From contig JALHMS010000032.1 in the NCBI GenBank assembly GCA_022843925.1, forward strand, positions 4,620 through 49,492: 44,873 bases of DNA, read 5' to 3'. This DNA is from Burkholderiales bacterium. GTDB taxonomy: Bacteria > Pseudomonadota > Gammaproteobacteria > Burkholderiales > Ga0077523. Shown here in pieces: positions 1 to 8,060 of the stretch (the stretch's first letter is position 1; the number at the start of each line of letters is the position of its first letter). The notes below the pieces were generated by a model. The model was not told the DNA's origin. It did no database searches and saw only the letters and a program-made list of their open reading frames with translations. Made by a program: the position numbers and the translations under genes.

Positions 1-346
1 TTGGCCGCGGGGCGTACCAACAAGGGGAGGGCCCCTTGTATATCCCCCGTTGATGCGCCATCCGCCGTGGGAGTGGCCACGCTTTCTGTAGGAGCGGCCC
101 ATGGCCGCGAAAGCGATCGCTGCGGTCGAAACGCTTCCTTGCATCCACCGCTTTCGGGGCCATGGGCCGCCTCTCGGGCCTGACGGCCCGCGGCGGCTTG
201 GCCGCGGGGCGTACCAACAAGGGGAGGGCCCCTTGTATATCCCCCGTTGATGCGCCATCCGCCGTGGGAGTGGCCACGCTTTCTGTAGGAGCGGCCCATG
301 GCCGCGAAAGCGATCGTTCCGGTCGAAACGCTTCCCCGACATTCCC
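1..346. repeat. Composite dispersed repeat, two tandem copies with 197-bp period
   Basis: The block starting at position 1 restarts at 198; the first ~115 bases of the two copies are nearly identical and the second copy runs to the 3' end of the sensor kinase gene. Each copy holds two modules. The first is a perfect hairpin with stem ACAAGGGG/CCCCTTGT and loop AGGG, followed by TATATCCCCCG. The second is a REP-like palindrome (GTAGGAGCGGCCCATGGCCG) with an inverted partner near 150-175. The same modules recur at 36.5 kb and 38.55-39.1 kb, so this is a dispersed family. The open frames here (60 and 131 codons) are repeat translations, not genes. No other gene is seen in this stretch. Confidence 0.85.
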
Positions 347-3300
347 CTACGCAGCCTCCACCGGCAGCAGCAGGGTGAACACCGCGCCGCCGTCGGGATT
401 GTTCTCCGCCCATAGCCTGCCGCGATGCTGTTGCGTGATCTCGCGGCAGATGGCGAGGCCCAGACCCGTGCCGCCGGCGCCGCTCTTCGTCTTGCTGCTC
501 TGGACGAACTTGTCGAAGACCGCTTCCAGCTCGCCCTCGGGGATGCCGACGCCCTGATCGATGACGGCGAGACGGGCGCGCTCCGGGGTGTCTCCAGCGG
601 CTGGATCCGCCGCGAGCACCAGGCGCACACGGTTGCCGGCAGCGGAGAACTTCAGGGCGTTCGACAGCAGATTGCGCACGACCTGGACGATGCGCGCCTG
701 ATCGCACCATGCGTAGACCGGAGTGCCGGCCTCCTCGATCTCGACGGCGACACCGCGCTCCCGGGCGAGCGCCGCCAGTTCGCCGACGACCAGGTCCACG
801 ATGTCCGCGAGGCGGTGCCGCGCGAACTCGTAGGTCATCTTGCCCGCCTCGAGCTTCGAGAGATCCAGCAGGTCGTTCAGCAACGCGAGGAGGCGGGAGC
901 CGCTGTGATGGATCCGATCGAGATAGAGGCGGGTCCGTTCGGCATCGATGCGTCCGGTGGCGATGCGCTCGAGACCGAGCTGGGAGAACGAGAGGATGGC
1001 ATGCATGGGTGTGCGCAGCTCGTGCGACATGTTCGCGAGGAACTCCGACTTCGCGCGGTTCGCGCTCTCGGCCGCGTTCTTCGCCTCCAGCAACTCGGCG
1101 GTGCGTTCGCGCACCTGCTGTTCGAGATCGTCGCGGTGGCGGCGGAGCAGCTCCTGCGCCGCCCGCGATTCGGTGACGTCGATGTCGACTGCGATGATGT
1201 ACGCGGACCCGTCGTTCAGTCGCGTGGCGATCTTGCGGGTCACGAGCCAGCGCGGGGCACCCGACGGTGACGACACGTGCCATTCGCGGATCACCGACTT
1301 GTCCGTGGACAGCACGAGATCGTCCTCGGCGATGACCTGCGCCGCCAGGTCCGGGGGGAGGATCTCCGTCACGGCGCGACCGATGTACGTACCCTTCTCG
1401 CGCCCGTGGAGCGTCTCCACGGCGTCGTTCACGATCACCCAGCGATGCGCGGCATCCTTCACCGACACCGCCACGGGAATGGCCTGCAGCACCGCGTCGA
1501 GGAAGGTCCGGTAGCGCTCCGAGGCCGCCTGCGCCTCACGCCGGGCCGTCACGTCGACGCCCACCGCGAGCAGGAGCCGATGGCCGGCCGGGTCGATGAC
1601 GCGCTGCTTGGTCCGCAGGCGCCAGCCTTCGCTCCCGGACGCGAGCCTGTACGGCTCCTCGACCGACAGCGGCACGCCCGATTCGAGGATGGCGACATCC
1701 TGCGCGCGGTAGACGCCGCCGGCCTCCGGACCGAACACGTCGACGTCGGTGCGACCGAGCACGTCCTCCCGCCGCATCCCGATCACCGCCAGATAGGCCT
1801 CGTTGACGAGCAGCCAGCGCCCTGCCTCGTCCTTCGTGACGATGGCGACCGGCAGGGCGTCGAGCATCATCGTGAGGAATCGCTCGCTCTCCTCGGCCCG
1901 TCGCTGTGCCGCCCGCAGATCGTCGACCGGCATCGACATGCCGATCAGGTGCAGGCGTCCGCCACCGAGGTCGACCGCCGTCTTGCTGACCAGCACCTCG
2001 CCCGGCGCGTGGGGCAGACGGCCCTTGATGAGCGTCCGGAACAGCACCCCGGGCGAGGCGAGGGCCTGCGCATCCTCGGCGATCGCCACGCTGGCGGCCG
2101 CCTCTCCGACCAGTTCCGCGTCGGTGCGCCCCTCCACTGCCTCCTTCGGCAGTCCGAGCCAGCGCGCCCCTTCGCGATTGATCTTGAGGATGCGGTGTCC
2201 GGCGTCCTTCACGAACACGGGATGCGGCAGGGCGTCGAGGACCGCGTCGAGGAAATGGCGGCTCGCCGCCTCCTGACCGAACGCGGCATCGCGGGTCGCC
2301 CGCGCCTGCGAGAACTCCAGAGCGATGGCGATGGTGTCGCCGATCTCGCGAAGATCACGCAGCTGCGCGGCGGTCCACGCGGTCGGCGTGTCGACATCCA
2401 CACGCAGCGAGCCGCGCAGCCCGCCGCCCTGGTGGACCGGGACATCGACGAACGCCTGGACGCGCGCGGCCAGCATGCACTCGCGCACGCCCGCGACGAC
2501 CGGATCCTCGTGAACGTTCGCCACCACGACGAGACTGTTCGCACGGAGCAGTTCGAGGTACCCGGGGGCCGACGAAAGATCGGTTCCGCCCTCGGCCCGT
2601 CCGTCCGCCGAAGCGTTCCAGGCACCGCCATGGAGGCGCTCCCGGCGGTTGCCGACGTCGTCGACCGTCGACCACATCGCGCGGCACCCCGGCACGAACG
2701 ACTCTGCGCCTCGCAGCGCAATCGCGACCACGTCCTCGAACGGCGCACCCGTGACGAGCGCCAGGGAGATCTGCGACTGCAGGCGGGATCGCTCGCGCGA
2801 CAGGGCCAGCTCGCCGGCCTGGCGGCTGCGGACGGCGGCGTCCCGCCGGGACAGCCATTCGACGAGCGCATAGAGCAAGAGCGCCAGGGCGATCCCGGCG
2901 AACGGGATCCGCAGGTCCGCCCCGCCCGTCCGGTCGCCGAAGGCCGGCAGTGCCTCGACCCGCACTTCGAGGTCGATGCCGCCACGGTGCAGCGTTCGCA
3001 CCGTCGCCGGAAGGCGCGGCAAACGCGGCTGGCCGGGATGGGTATCGATGGTGACAGGACCCGCTTGGGCGGGACGGACGGTGACGACGAGCGCCGTGCC
3101 CGGCGCGCCGGCGACCATCTCGAGGCCCAGCTGCGCGACAGGAAGGGAGACGGCGACGACGCCGATCACACCCGGATCCGCCGCAACGCTGCTGGCGACG
3201 CGAGGGGCGGAGCCGACGCGGGGGACGGAGACAACCACCACCACGCGCGCTTCGGCGGCGGCTCCGGAGGCCTCCTCCGGCGTCGGGATCGTGACCGTGA

Positions 3301-3811
3301 TGGCGGGTTGCCGGGTCCGGATGGCACGATCGATCGCATCGAGGCGGGCTGGATCACCGGCGAGGTCGTAGCCCGGGGGAGTGCCGGGATCGTCGACGTC
3401 GGCGCGGACGACGGGATAGTGGACGGCCCGCTCCGCCGGCGGCCACACGCGGTATCGGGGAGACGCCGCACGCTGCTGCAGGACATGGCGGGAGAGGTCC
3501 GCGTGCGGAACGCGCAGGGCGAGCGCGGCACCGGGCCCGGCACCGGGCCCGGCACCGGCGGCCACGCCGGCGCTCGCGAACCCGGCCACGGCCGATGCCT
3601 GCCGCTCCGCCGCCGCCAGTCGACGGTCGAAGCCGGCGACGAGTTCGCTGGCGAGGCTGGCGAAACGTTGCTCGGCGGCACGATCCGACTCGACGCGGGA
3701 GAACACCCAGAAGGCCACGGTGATGCCCAGCGACAGCAGGAGCACGGCAAGCGGGGCCAATCGCATGGGCATGGACCGCCCCGGCACCCCGGAGGCGCCC
3801 GCATGTTCCAT
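347..3811 (-). CDS. Membrane-bound sensor histidine kinase (CHASE-GAF-PAS-PAS-PAS-HisKA-HATPase)
   Basis: A 1154-residue kinase from the chosen ATG. Visible in order: TM1 (~17-38), an extracytoplasmic CHASE-like region (~50-285), TM2 (~302-322), a GAF-like domain (~345-500), three PAS domains (~520-640, 645-765, 768-885, each with FLDAVL or FLTMML and VKDA/TKDE-type motifs), a coiled-coil linker, HisKA with phospho-acceptor His ~930 in MSHELRTP, and HATPase_c with N-box (NLLSNALKFS) and G-boxes (DQGVGIP, GTGLGLAI). There is no receiver domain and no response regulator gene beside it, so the partner is unknown. The start is uncertain: GTG at 3880 (AGGA just upstream), ATG at 3811 and ATG at 3772 are all possible; sequence upstream of 3880 in this frame is not protein-like. 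A GAGPGAGPGA stretch in the CHASE region reflects a 12-bp GC-rich tandem repeat near 3530-3560. The ligand cannot be inferred. Confidence 0.9.
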   Translation of the reverse strand: MEHAGASGVPGRSMPMRLAPLAVLLLSLGITVAFWVFSRVESDRAAEQRFASLASELVAGFDRRLAAAERQASAVAGFASAGVAAGAGPGAGPGAALALRVPHADLSRHVLQQRAASPRYRVWPPAERAVHYPVVRADVDDPGTPPGYDLAGDPARLDAIDRAIRTRQPAITVTIPTPEEASGAAAEARVVVVVSVPRVGSAPRVASSVAADPGVIGVVAVSLPVAQLGLEMVAGAPGTALVVTVRPAQAGPVTIDTHPGQPRLPRLPATVRTLHRGGIDLEVRVEALPAFGDRTGGADLRIPFAGIALALLLYALVEWLSRRDAAVRSRQAGELALSRERSRLQSQISLALVTGAPFEDVVAIALRGAESFVPGCRAMWSTVDDVGNRRERLHGGAWNASADGRAEGGTDLSSAPGYLELLRANSLVVVANVHEDPVVAGVRECMLAARVQAFVDVPVHQGGGLRGSLRVDVDTPTAWTAAQLRDLREIGDTIAIALEFSQARATRDAAFGQEAASRHFLDAVLDALPHPVFVKDAGHRILKINREGARWLGLPKEAVEGRTDAELVGEAAASVAIAEDAQALASPGVLFRTLIKGRLPHAPGEVLVSKTAVDLGGGRLHLIGMSMPVDDLRAAQRRAEESERFLTMMLDALPVAIVTKDEAGRWLLVNEAYLAVIGMRREDVLGRTDVDVFGPEAGGVYRAQDVAILESGVPLSVEEPYRLASGSEGWRLRTKQRVIDPAGHRLLLAVGVDVTARREAQAASERYRTFLDAVLQAIPVAVSVKDAAHRWVIVNDAVETLHGREKGTYIGRAVTEILPPDLAAQVIAEDDLVLSTDKSVIREWHVSSPSGAPRWLVTRKIATRLNDGSAYIIAVDIDVTESRAAQELLRRHRDDLEQQVRERTAELLEAKNAAESANRAKSEFLANMSHELRTPMHAILSFSQLGLERIATGRIDAERTRLYLDRIHHSGSRLLALLNDLLDLSKLEAGKMTYEFARHRLADIVDLVVGELAALARERGVAVEIEEAGTPVYAWCDQARIVQVVRNLLSNALKFSAAGNRVRLVLAADPAAGDTPERARLAVIDQGVGIPEGELEAVFDKFVQSSKTKSGAGGTGLGLAICREITQQHRGRLWAENNPDGGAVFTLLLPVEAA

Positions 3812-3950
3812 CGACCCGTCGGCTACCGCGTGATCCAGGTCAGGCTCCCCGTTCGTATCCGCCTCCAGGACTAACGGCACACATCCTGTCGGGTCGAGCG
3901 TACGCCCGGCGACGGGTCGCCAGAAACCCCCATGTCGCGCGGCACGCCGA

Positions 3951-4502
3951 TCAGGCGTCGCCCGGGGCCTCGTCGTCCGACTTGCGCCCGAACCATCCGC
4001 GGCGCTTCGGCGCCTCGGGCTGCGCGTCGGCGGCGTCCGGCTCCGGCGCGAGTCCGGCAGCGACGGTCGCCGCCGCGGTGAACTTCGTGAAGAACCCGTC
4101 GGCCATCTTGCGGGCCACGCCATCGATCAGGCGTGAACCGATCTGGGCGAGCTTGCCGCCGACGGTGGCCGTGGCCCGGTAGGTGAGGCAGGTGACGTCG
4201 TCGGATTCCTGCGTGAGCGAGACGTCGGCCGTGCCCTTGCCGAATCCGGCCACGCCGCCCGAGCCTTCGAAGGCGAGCCCGTACGAGTGGGGGGGCTGCG
4301 GATCGACGATGGTGAGCTTGCCGGTGAACTTCGCCTTCACCGGGCCGACGGCGGCCACCATCGAGATCTTGTATTCGTTGTCGGTGACCTTCTCGACGCT
4401 GTCGCAGCCGGGGATGCACTGCTTGAGGATGTCCGGATTGTTGAGCGCATCCCAGACTGCGCCTTGCGGCAGGGGGATGATCTGCTCGCCCATCATTTCC
4501 AT
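3951..4502 (-). CDS. CoxG-like SRPBCC protein (carbon monoxide dehydrogenase subunit G family)
   Basis: A 183-residue protein whose first ~145 residues match the CoxG/SRPBCC fold: start MEMMGEQIIP, then PQGAVWDALNNPDILKQCIP, GPVKAKFTGKL and a closing helix with GSRLIDGVARKMADGFF. The last ~35 residues are a charged tail ending near WFGRKSDDEAPGDA. CoxG of CO dehydrogenase clusters is linked to recruiting or maturing the molybdenum enzyme at the membrane; homologues occur with many Mo hydroxylases. Its ATG lies inside the end of the upstream coxE-like gene (10-bp overlap), so the two are translationally coupled. No Mo hydroxylase subunits adjoin; the only ones in the window lie at 40.6-43.6 kb. 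Family assignment is firm, role inferred. Confidence 0.9.
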   Translation of the reverse strand: MEMMGEQIIPLPQGAVWDALNNPDILKQCIPGCDSVEKVTDNEYKISMVAAVGPVKAKFTGKLTIVDPQPPHSYGLAFEGSGGVAGFGKGTADVSLTQESDDVTCLTYRATATVGGKLAQIGSRLIDGVARKMADGFFTKFTAAATVAAGLAPEPDAADAQPEAPKRRGWFGRKSDDEAPGDA

Positions 4503-5692
4503 GCGGGGGTGTTCCTTGTGTGCGAAGTTGTGTGCGGCGCGACGCGGCGGGAGGGGGCGAGCACGCGCGCCAGATCCTCGAGACTCTTCAGATTATGCGC
4601 CGGCAGGAAGGCATCGACGTGCGGAAGCAACGCGCGGATGCCGGCGGCCTTGGGCGCGAATCCGTCGAACCGCAGCAGCGGATTCAGCCAGAGCAGACGC
4701 CGGCAGGCCTTGCGGAGTCGGTCGGCCTCGACGTCGAGCTGGTCGACACCGTCGCGATCGAGTCCGTCGGTGATGAGCAGGAGCACGGCGTTCTGACCGA
4801 GGACGCGCCTCGCCCAGCGCAGGTTGAACTCTGCGAGGCTCGCCGAGATCCGCGTGCCGCCGGACCAGTCGGGAACGGCCTCGGCCACGGCACGCAGCGC
4901 GGCATCGACATCCCGATGCCGCAGTTGGCGCGTGACCGGCGTGAGACGGGTACCGAACAGGAACACGTGGACGCGATCTCGGTCGTTGGTCACCGCATGC
5001 AGGAAGTGCAGGAACATCCTCGCGTACTGCTGCATGGACCCGGACACGTCGCAGAGAACGACGAGCGGCGGCGGGCGGCGCCGCACCGCGCTGCGACGCA
5101 GGGTCGCGATCTCGCCACCCGTCCGGAGGCCGGCCCGCAAGGTTGCGCGGAGGTCGATGCGGGGGCCGTGGGGCGAGGCCCGCCGGCGACGCGTCGGTTG
5201 CTCCGGGATCGGCAGTCGCAGGCGGGCCATGAGGCGTCGGGCCTCCTGCATCTCCTCGAGTGTCATGGTGCCGAAATCCGCCCGCTGCAGCCGCTCCCGG
5301 GCCGAGGCATGGACCACCAGCGCCTCGGTCTCGTCGGCCTCTGCGACCGCGACTTCCGGGGGCGCCGCTTCCGCCGCCAGCGCATCGAGCACCCGGCGCG
5401 CGACATCGTCCGGGACTTCGTCCGCGGCGGTCGGTGCCCCAACACTGCCGGGCGCGGTGCTCGCAGCCGGGGGCCCGGACTCCCAGACCGCGCGGAACGC
5501 CTGATCGAAGATCTCCAGCTGCTCACGGCGGGACAGCAGAAGCGCGACGAGGGTCCAGTAGACGTCGTCGCGCCGCGCCACGCCGGTGAGGGCCAGCGCC
5601 CGCGCGGCAACGATGAGGCGGTCGGCCCCCACCGGGATGCCGGTGGCGCGCAGAACGCGCACGAGGCGGATCAGGGATTCGGCAAGGCTCAC
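4493..5692 (-). CDS. VWA-domain protein, CoxE-like
   Basis: About 399 residues with a C-terminal von Willebrand factor A domain. The MIDAS motif is VVLCDVSGSM (DxSxS), followed by GGTRISASL and LLITDGLD, so metal-binding residues look intact. The N-terminal half is helical and begins at SLAESLIRLVRVLRATGIPV, typical of CoxE/YehP-type VWA proteins. In CO dehydrogenase clusters CoxE works with the MoxR-type AAA ATPase CoxD to insert or sulfurate the Mo-Cu site. No MoxR gene is adjacent. Start chosen at GTG 5692, where family similarity begins; an open frame continues to 5833 but that stretch is not protein-like. The stop overlaps the coxG-like start. It is divergent from the small gene at 5865. 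Confidence 0.85.
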   Translation of the reverse strand: MSLAESLIRLVRVLRATGIPVGADRLIVAARALALTGVARRDDVYWTLVALLLSRREQLEIFDQAFRAVWESGPPAASTAPGSVGAPTAADEVPDDVARRVLDALAAEAAPPEVAVAEADETEALVVHASARERLQRADFGTMTLEEMQEARRLMARLRLPIPEQPTRRRRASPHGPRIDLRATLRAGLRTGGEIATLRRSAVRRRPPPLVVLCDVSGSMQQYARMFLHFLHAVTNDRDRVHVFLFGTRLTPVTRQLRHRDVDAALRAVAEAVPDWSGGTRISASLAEFNLRWARRVLGQNAVLLLITDGLDRDGVDQLDVEADRLRKACRRLLWLNPLLRFDGFAPKAAGIRALLPHVDAFLPAHNLKSLEDLARVLAPSRRVAPHTTSHTRNTPAWK

Positions 5693-5786
5693 GGGGTCGA
5701 CGGGATCGTGTCGGGAGGACTGCCGATCGGATCGGCGACCCGCGGAGGGTAACCGCCCGCCTTGCGCAACGCAGCATCGGATTCGG

Positions 5787-5816
5787 TTGTCACCGCCGAA
5801 AAACCGGGCGTAGGAT
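5787..5816 (+). promoter_or_regulatory. Putative sigma-70 promoter of the 61-aa protein gene
   Basis: TTGTCA (5787-5792) and TAGGAT (5811-5816) with an 18-bp spacer, about 49 bp upstream of the ATG at 5865. Prediction from consensus only. Confidence 0.4.
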
Positions 5817-5864
5817 TCCCTCGACAAGAACAAGACTGGTGCTCACACACTGCAGGAGGTGGCC

Positions 5865-6050
5865 ATGTGCTTCGAGTTCGAGTGGCTGTACTGGGCCCAG
5901 ATGGCCCAGGAGGAGGAGCAGCGTCGCAAGGACGCCGCGAACCGGGTCGACGCGCGGTCTACCCGATTGGACGACGACGCGATGGCGATCCCGTCGACCG
6001 CCCTGGCCGACGCGCAACGACAGGAGCAGCGAAAACCGCTGCACGCCTGA
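5865..6050 (+). CDS. Small conserved-type hypothetical protein (61 aa)
   Basis: Encodes MCFEFEWLYWAQMAQEEEQR..., an aromatic N-terminus followed by a charged helical stretch rich in Glu, Arg, Ala and Gln. ATG 5865 is chosen because AGGAGG (5854-5859) sits 5 nt upstream; the in-frame GTG at 5859 lies inside that ribosome binding site. A promoter-like pair upstream and an intrinsic terminator at 6163-6190 frame it as an independent small transcription unit. From memory, short proteins with an MCFE.E.LYWA-type start occur in other betaproteobacteria without known function; this could not be checked. No signal peptide, TM segment or metal motif is evident. Confidence 0.7.
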   Translation: MCFEFEWLYWAQMAQEEEQRRKDAANRVDARSTRLDDDAMAIPSTALADAQRQEQRKPLHA

Positions 6051-6162
6051 CCGAGCGGACCGAGGGCGCGTGCCGACATCCGTTCGGGCGTCGCGCCGCC
6101 CGGCGCTTTCCCGGAGCACTCCTCTCCGCCCCCGCGCGGCGAGCGACGGATCCGGAACCCCT

Positions 6163-6190
6163 GCCCCGCGTTCGCGGGGCTTTGTTTTTT
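6163..6190 (+). terminator. Rho-independent terminator
   Basis: Stem GCCCCGC/GCGGGGC with loop GTTC, followed by TTTGTTTTTT. It lies 113 bp after the 61-aa gene and 35 bp before the EEP-family gene, separating the two. Confidence 0.85.
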
Positions 6191-6224
6191 CCGGCCTCGG
6201 CATGCACTTGCCTCGGGATAGATC

Positions 6225-7073
6225 ATGCCGCTCACGCTGATCACCTGGAACACCCAGTGGTGCCGCGGCGTCGATGGCCGGGTGGACCCGGTCCGGATCG
6301 CGCGGCACGCGCTGTCCATGGCCGACTTCGATGTGCTCTGCCTGCAGGAGATCGCGGTGAACTTCGGAGGGCTCGCGGGCAGCGCGGGCGAGGACCAGAT
6401 GGCGTTGCTCGCCGCAGCGCTGCCGGACCATCGCGCGCTGTACGGCATCGCGACCGATCAGGACGACGGCCGTGGCGGACGTCGGCACTTCGGGAATGCG
6501 ATCTTCACGCGCCTGCCGGTCCATCAGGTCTACCGGCACCTCCTGCCATGGCCGGCCGACCCCGCGGTGCCGAGCATGCAGCGGCTAGCCCTGGAGGCCG
6601 TGATCGAGGCGCCGTCCGGGCCGGTCCGGATCCTGACGACGCACCTCGAGTACTACTCCGTCCGGCAGCGCGCAGCCCAGGTGGAGGCGCTGCGGACGTT
6701 GCATGCAGAAGCGTGCGGCCATGCACTCGCGCCACGCGTGGCGGGCTCCCCCGACGAACCCTTCGCATCGACACCGCGTCCGCCGTCGGCCGTGATCTGC
6801 GGTGACTTCAACTTCGTTCCCGAGGATCCCCTGCGGGCCCGGATGCAGGCACCGCTCGACAGCGGCATGCCGCGGTGGATCGATGCGTGGCCGCTCGCGA
6901 ACGGCGGCGCTCCACATCCGCCGACGGTGGGGGTGCACGACGGGCACCTGCCGCTCGGCACCTGGGACTACGCCTTCGTGACCGAGGATCTCGCGCCAGG
7001 CGTGCGTCGCGTGGCCGTGGACGCGCTCACGACCGCATCGGATCACCAGCCGCTGCTGCTGGTACTGGACTGA
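6225..7073 (+). CDS. Endonuclease/exonuclease/phosphatase (EEP) family hydrolase
   Basis: A 282-residue single-domain EEP protein (DNase I/ExoIII/sphingomyelinase fold). Motifs in order: ITWNTQWCRG (Asn), VLCLQEIAVN (metal-ligand Glu), TTHLEYYSVRQR (catalytic His region), ICGDFNFVPEDP (Asp/Asn pair) and TTASDHQPLLLVL (terminal Asp-His pair). These are the conserved catalytic and Mg-binding positions, so the enzyme looks active. There is no signal peptide, so it is cytoplasmic. Substrate (nucleic acid, phosphoinositide or other phosphodiester) cannot be told. It stands alone after a terminator and converges on the next gene. Confidence 0.9.
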   Translation: MPLTLITWNTQWCRGVDGRVDPVRIARHALSMADFDVLCLQEIAVNFGGLAGSAGEDQMALLAAALPDHRALYGIATDQDDGRGGRRHFGNAIFTRLPVHQVYRHLLPWPADPAVPSMQRLALEAVIEAPSGPVRILTTHLEYYSVRQRAAQVEALRTLHAEACGHALAPRVAGSPDEPFASTPRPPSAVICGDFNFVPEDPLRARMQAPLDSGMPRWIDAWPLANGGAPHPPTVGVHDGHLPLGTWDYAFVTEDLAPGVRRVAVDALTTASDHQPLLLVLD

Positions 7074-7112
7074 CCGACACGGCCCGCCCTCATTTGACCC
7101 GCCCTGCCCGCC

Positions 7113-7961
7113 TCAACGGGTGGCGAGCACCGTCTCGCGCGACGCGCGGCGCGCCTCGAGTTCCACCTCCAGACCCGCGACCGGCGGCCGCCCGAAGTGC
7201 CAGCGCAGGCCGCGGCGTCCGGCGGCGTCGATGGCCGGGATCAGCAGGTCGGTCACCAGCCCCTCGGCGGGCAACGCCGAGTAGAACTCGACGTGGCTCG
7301 CATCATCGAACCGGCGACCGAGGCCCTCCAGGCGCCGCGAGACGGCCTCGATCACGTGGCGCACCTTCTCACGCAGGCCGGCCGGGGACGTGTCGCCCAG
7401 GGCGATGACGCGTCCGCCCGGGCCGGTCTCGGTCATGCCGGCCATCACGAAGTCCCGGCGACCGTCGAGCCCCGGCGTCGAGAACGTGAAACCGTGCAGC
7501 ATGGGTTGCTCGGGCGGGTCCATGGCCGGCGCCACGTTGGTCCGCGACACGGGGTTGCGTCCCTCGACGAGGAGCCCCCACTCGATGAGGCGCTGGACGT
7601 AGGGCTGATTGAAGGCGTCGAACTCCTCCCGGCTGAGTTGCCTGGGCAGGCGAAGCTCCATGCCGCAGAGGGCCTGCATCGGCCGGCCGAGCGATCGGAG
7701 ATGGGCCTCGACGAAGGCATACGCCTCGTCCAGGGGCAGCCACGGGTCGAGAACCGCGTGAACCAGACCGTGACCCTCCGCAGCCACGGCACCGGCAGCG
7801 AACACCTGCCCACCCGGCGCAAAGCGCAGACCGCCGACGGGCTGCTCGATCAGCACAGGCAGCGGCTGACCGAACGCCGGTCCGCCGATCCCGACGGCGA
7901 TGCCTGCCAGGCCGGCACGCAGGAGTGCGCGCCGATACGCAGATCGCGTGAACATTTCCAT
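7113..7961 (-). CDS. Exported hypothetical protein, RidA/YjgF-like C-terminal part
   Basis: A 282-residue protein. Residues 1-32 look like a signal peptide (basic RRALLRAG, hydrophobic stretch, cleavage after AFG), possibly Tat-like. The remainder carries motifs typical of a RidA-like family: MELRLPRQ, NPVSRTNVAPA, MLHGFTFSTPG, RVIALGDTSP, EKVRHVIEAVSRRLEGLG, and a closing HFGRPPVAGLEVELEARR. RidA proteins deaminate reactive enamines/imines; whether this exported version does so is not known. It is transcribed divergently from the MATE gene with 99 bp between starts. The family call rests on motif spacing and is tentative. Confidence 0.65.
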   Translation of the reverse strand: MEMFTRSAYRRALLRAGLAGIAVGIGGPAFGQPLPVLIEQPVGGLRFAPGGQVFAAGAVAAEGHGLVHAVLDPWLPLDEAYAFVEAHLRSLGRPMQALCGMELRLPRQLSREEFDAFNQPYVQRLIEWGLLVEGRNPVSRTNVAPAMDPPEQPMLHGFTFSTPGLDGRRDFVMAGMTETGPGGRVIALGDTSPAGLREKVRHVIEAVSRRLEGLGRRFDDASHVEFYSALPAEGLVTDLLIPAIDAAGRRGLRWHFGRPPVAGLEVELEARRASRETVLATR

Positions 7962-8060
7962 TGCCGCCTTCTCCGAATCTGTTTAGCTTCCCGTCCCCGT
8001 CCCGGCGGGCCCGCCCTGCGGATGCGCCCGGACCGCCCCGCCGCACCCATCAAGACTCCC

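Noticed and set aside
1277-3874. 865-codon open frame on the plus strand opposite the sensor kinase
   Set aside because: Shadow of the high-GC kinase gene: Arg/Asp/His-rich, no domain, while the minus strand shows clear CHASE/GAF/PAS/kinase motifs.
5831-5858. Sigma-54 promoter upstream of the 61-aa gene (TGGTGC...CTGC)
   Set aside because: GG and GC are 12 bases apart instead of 10.
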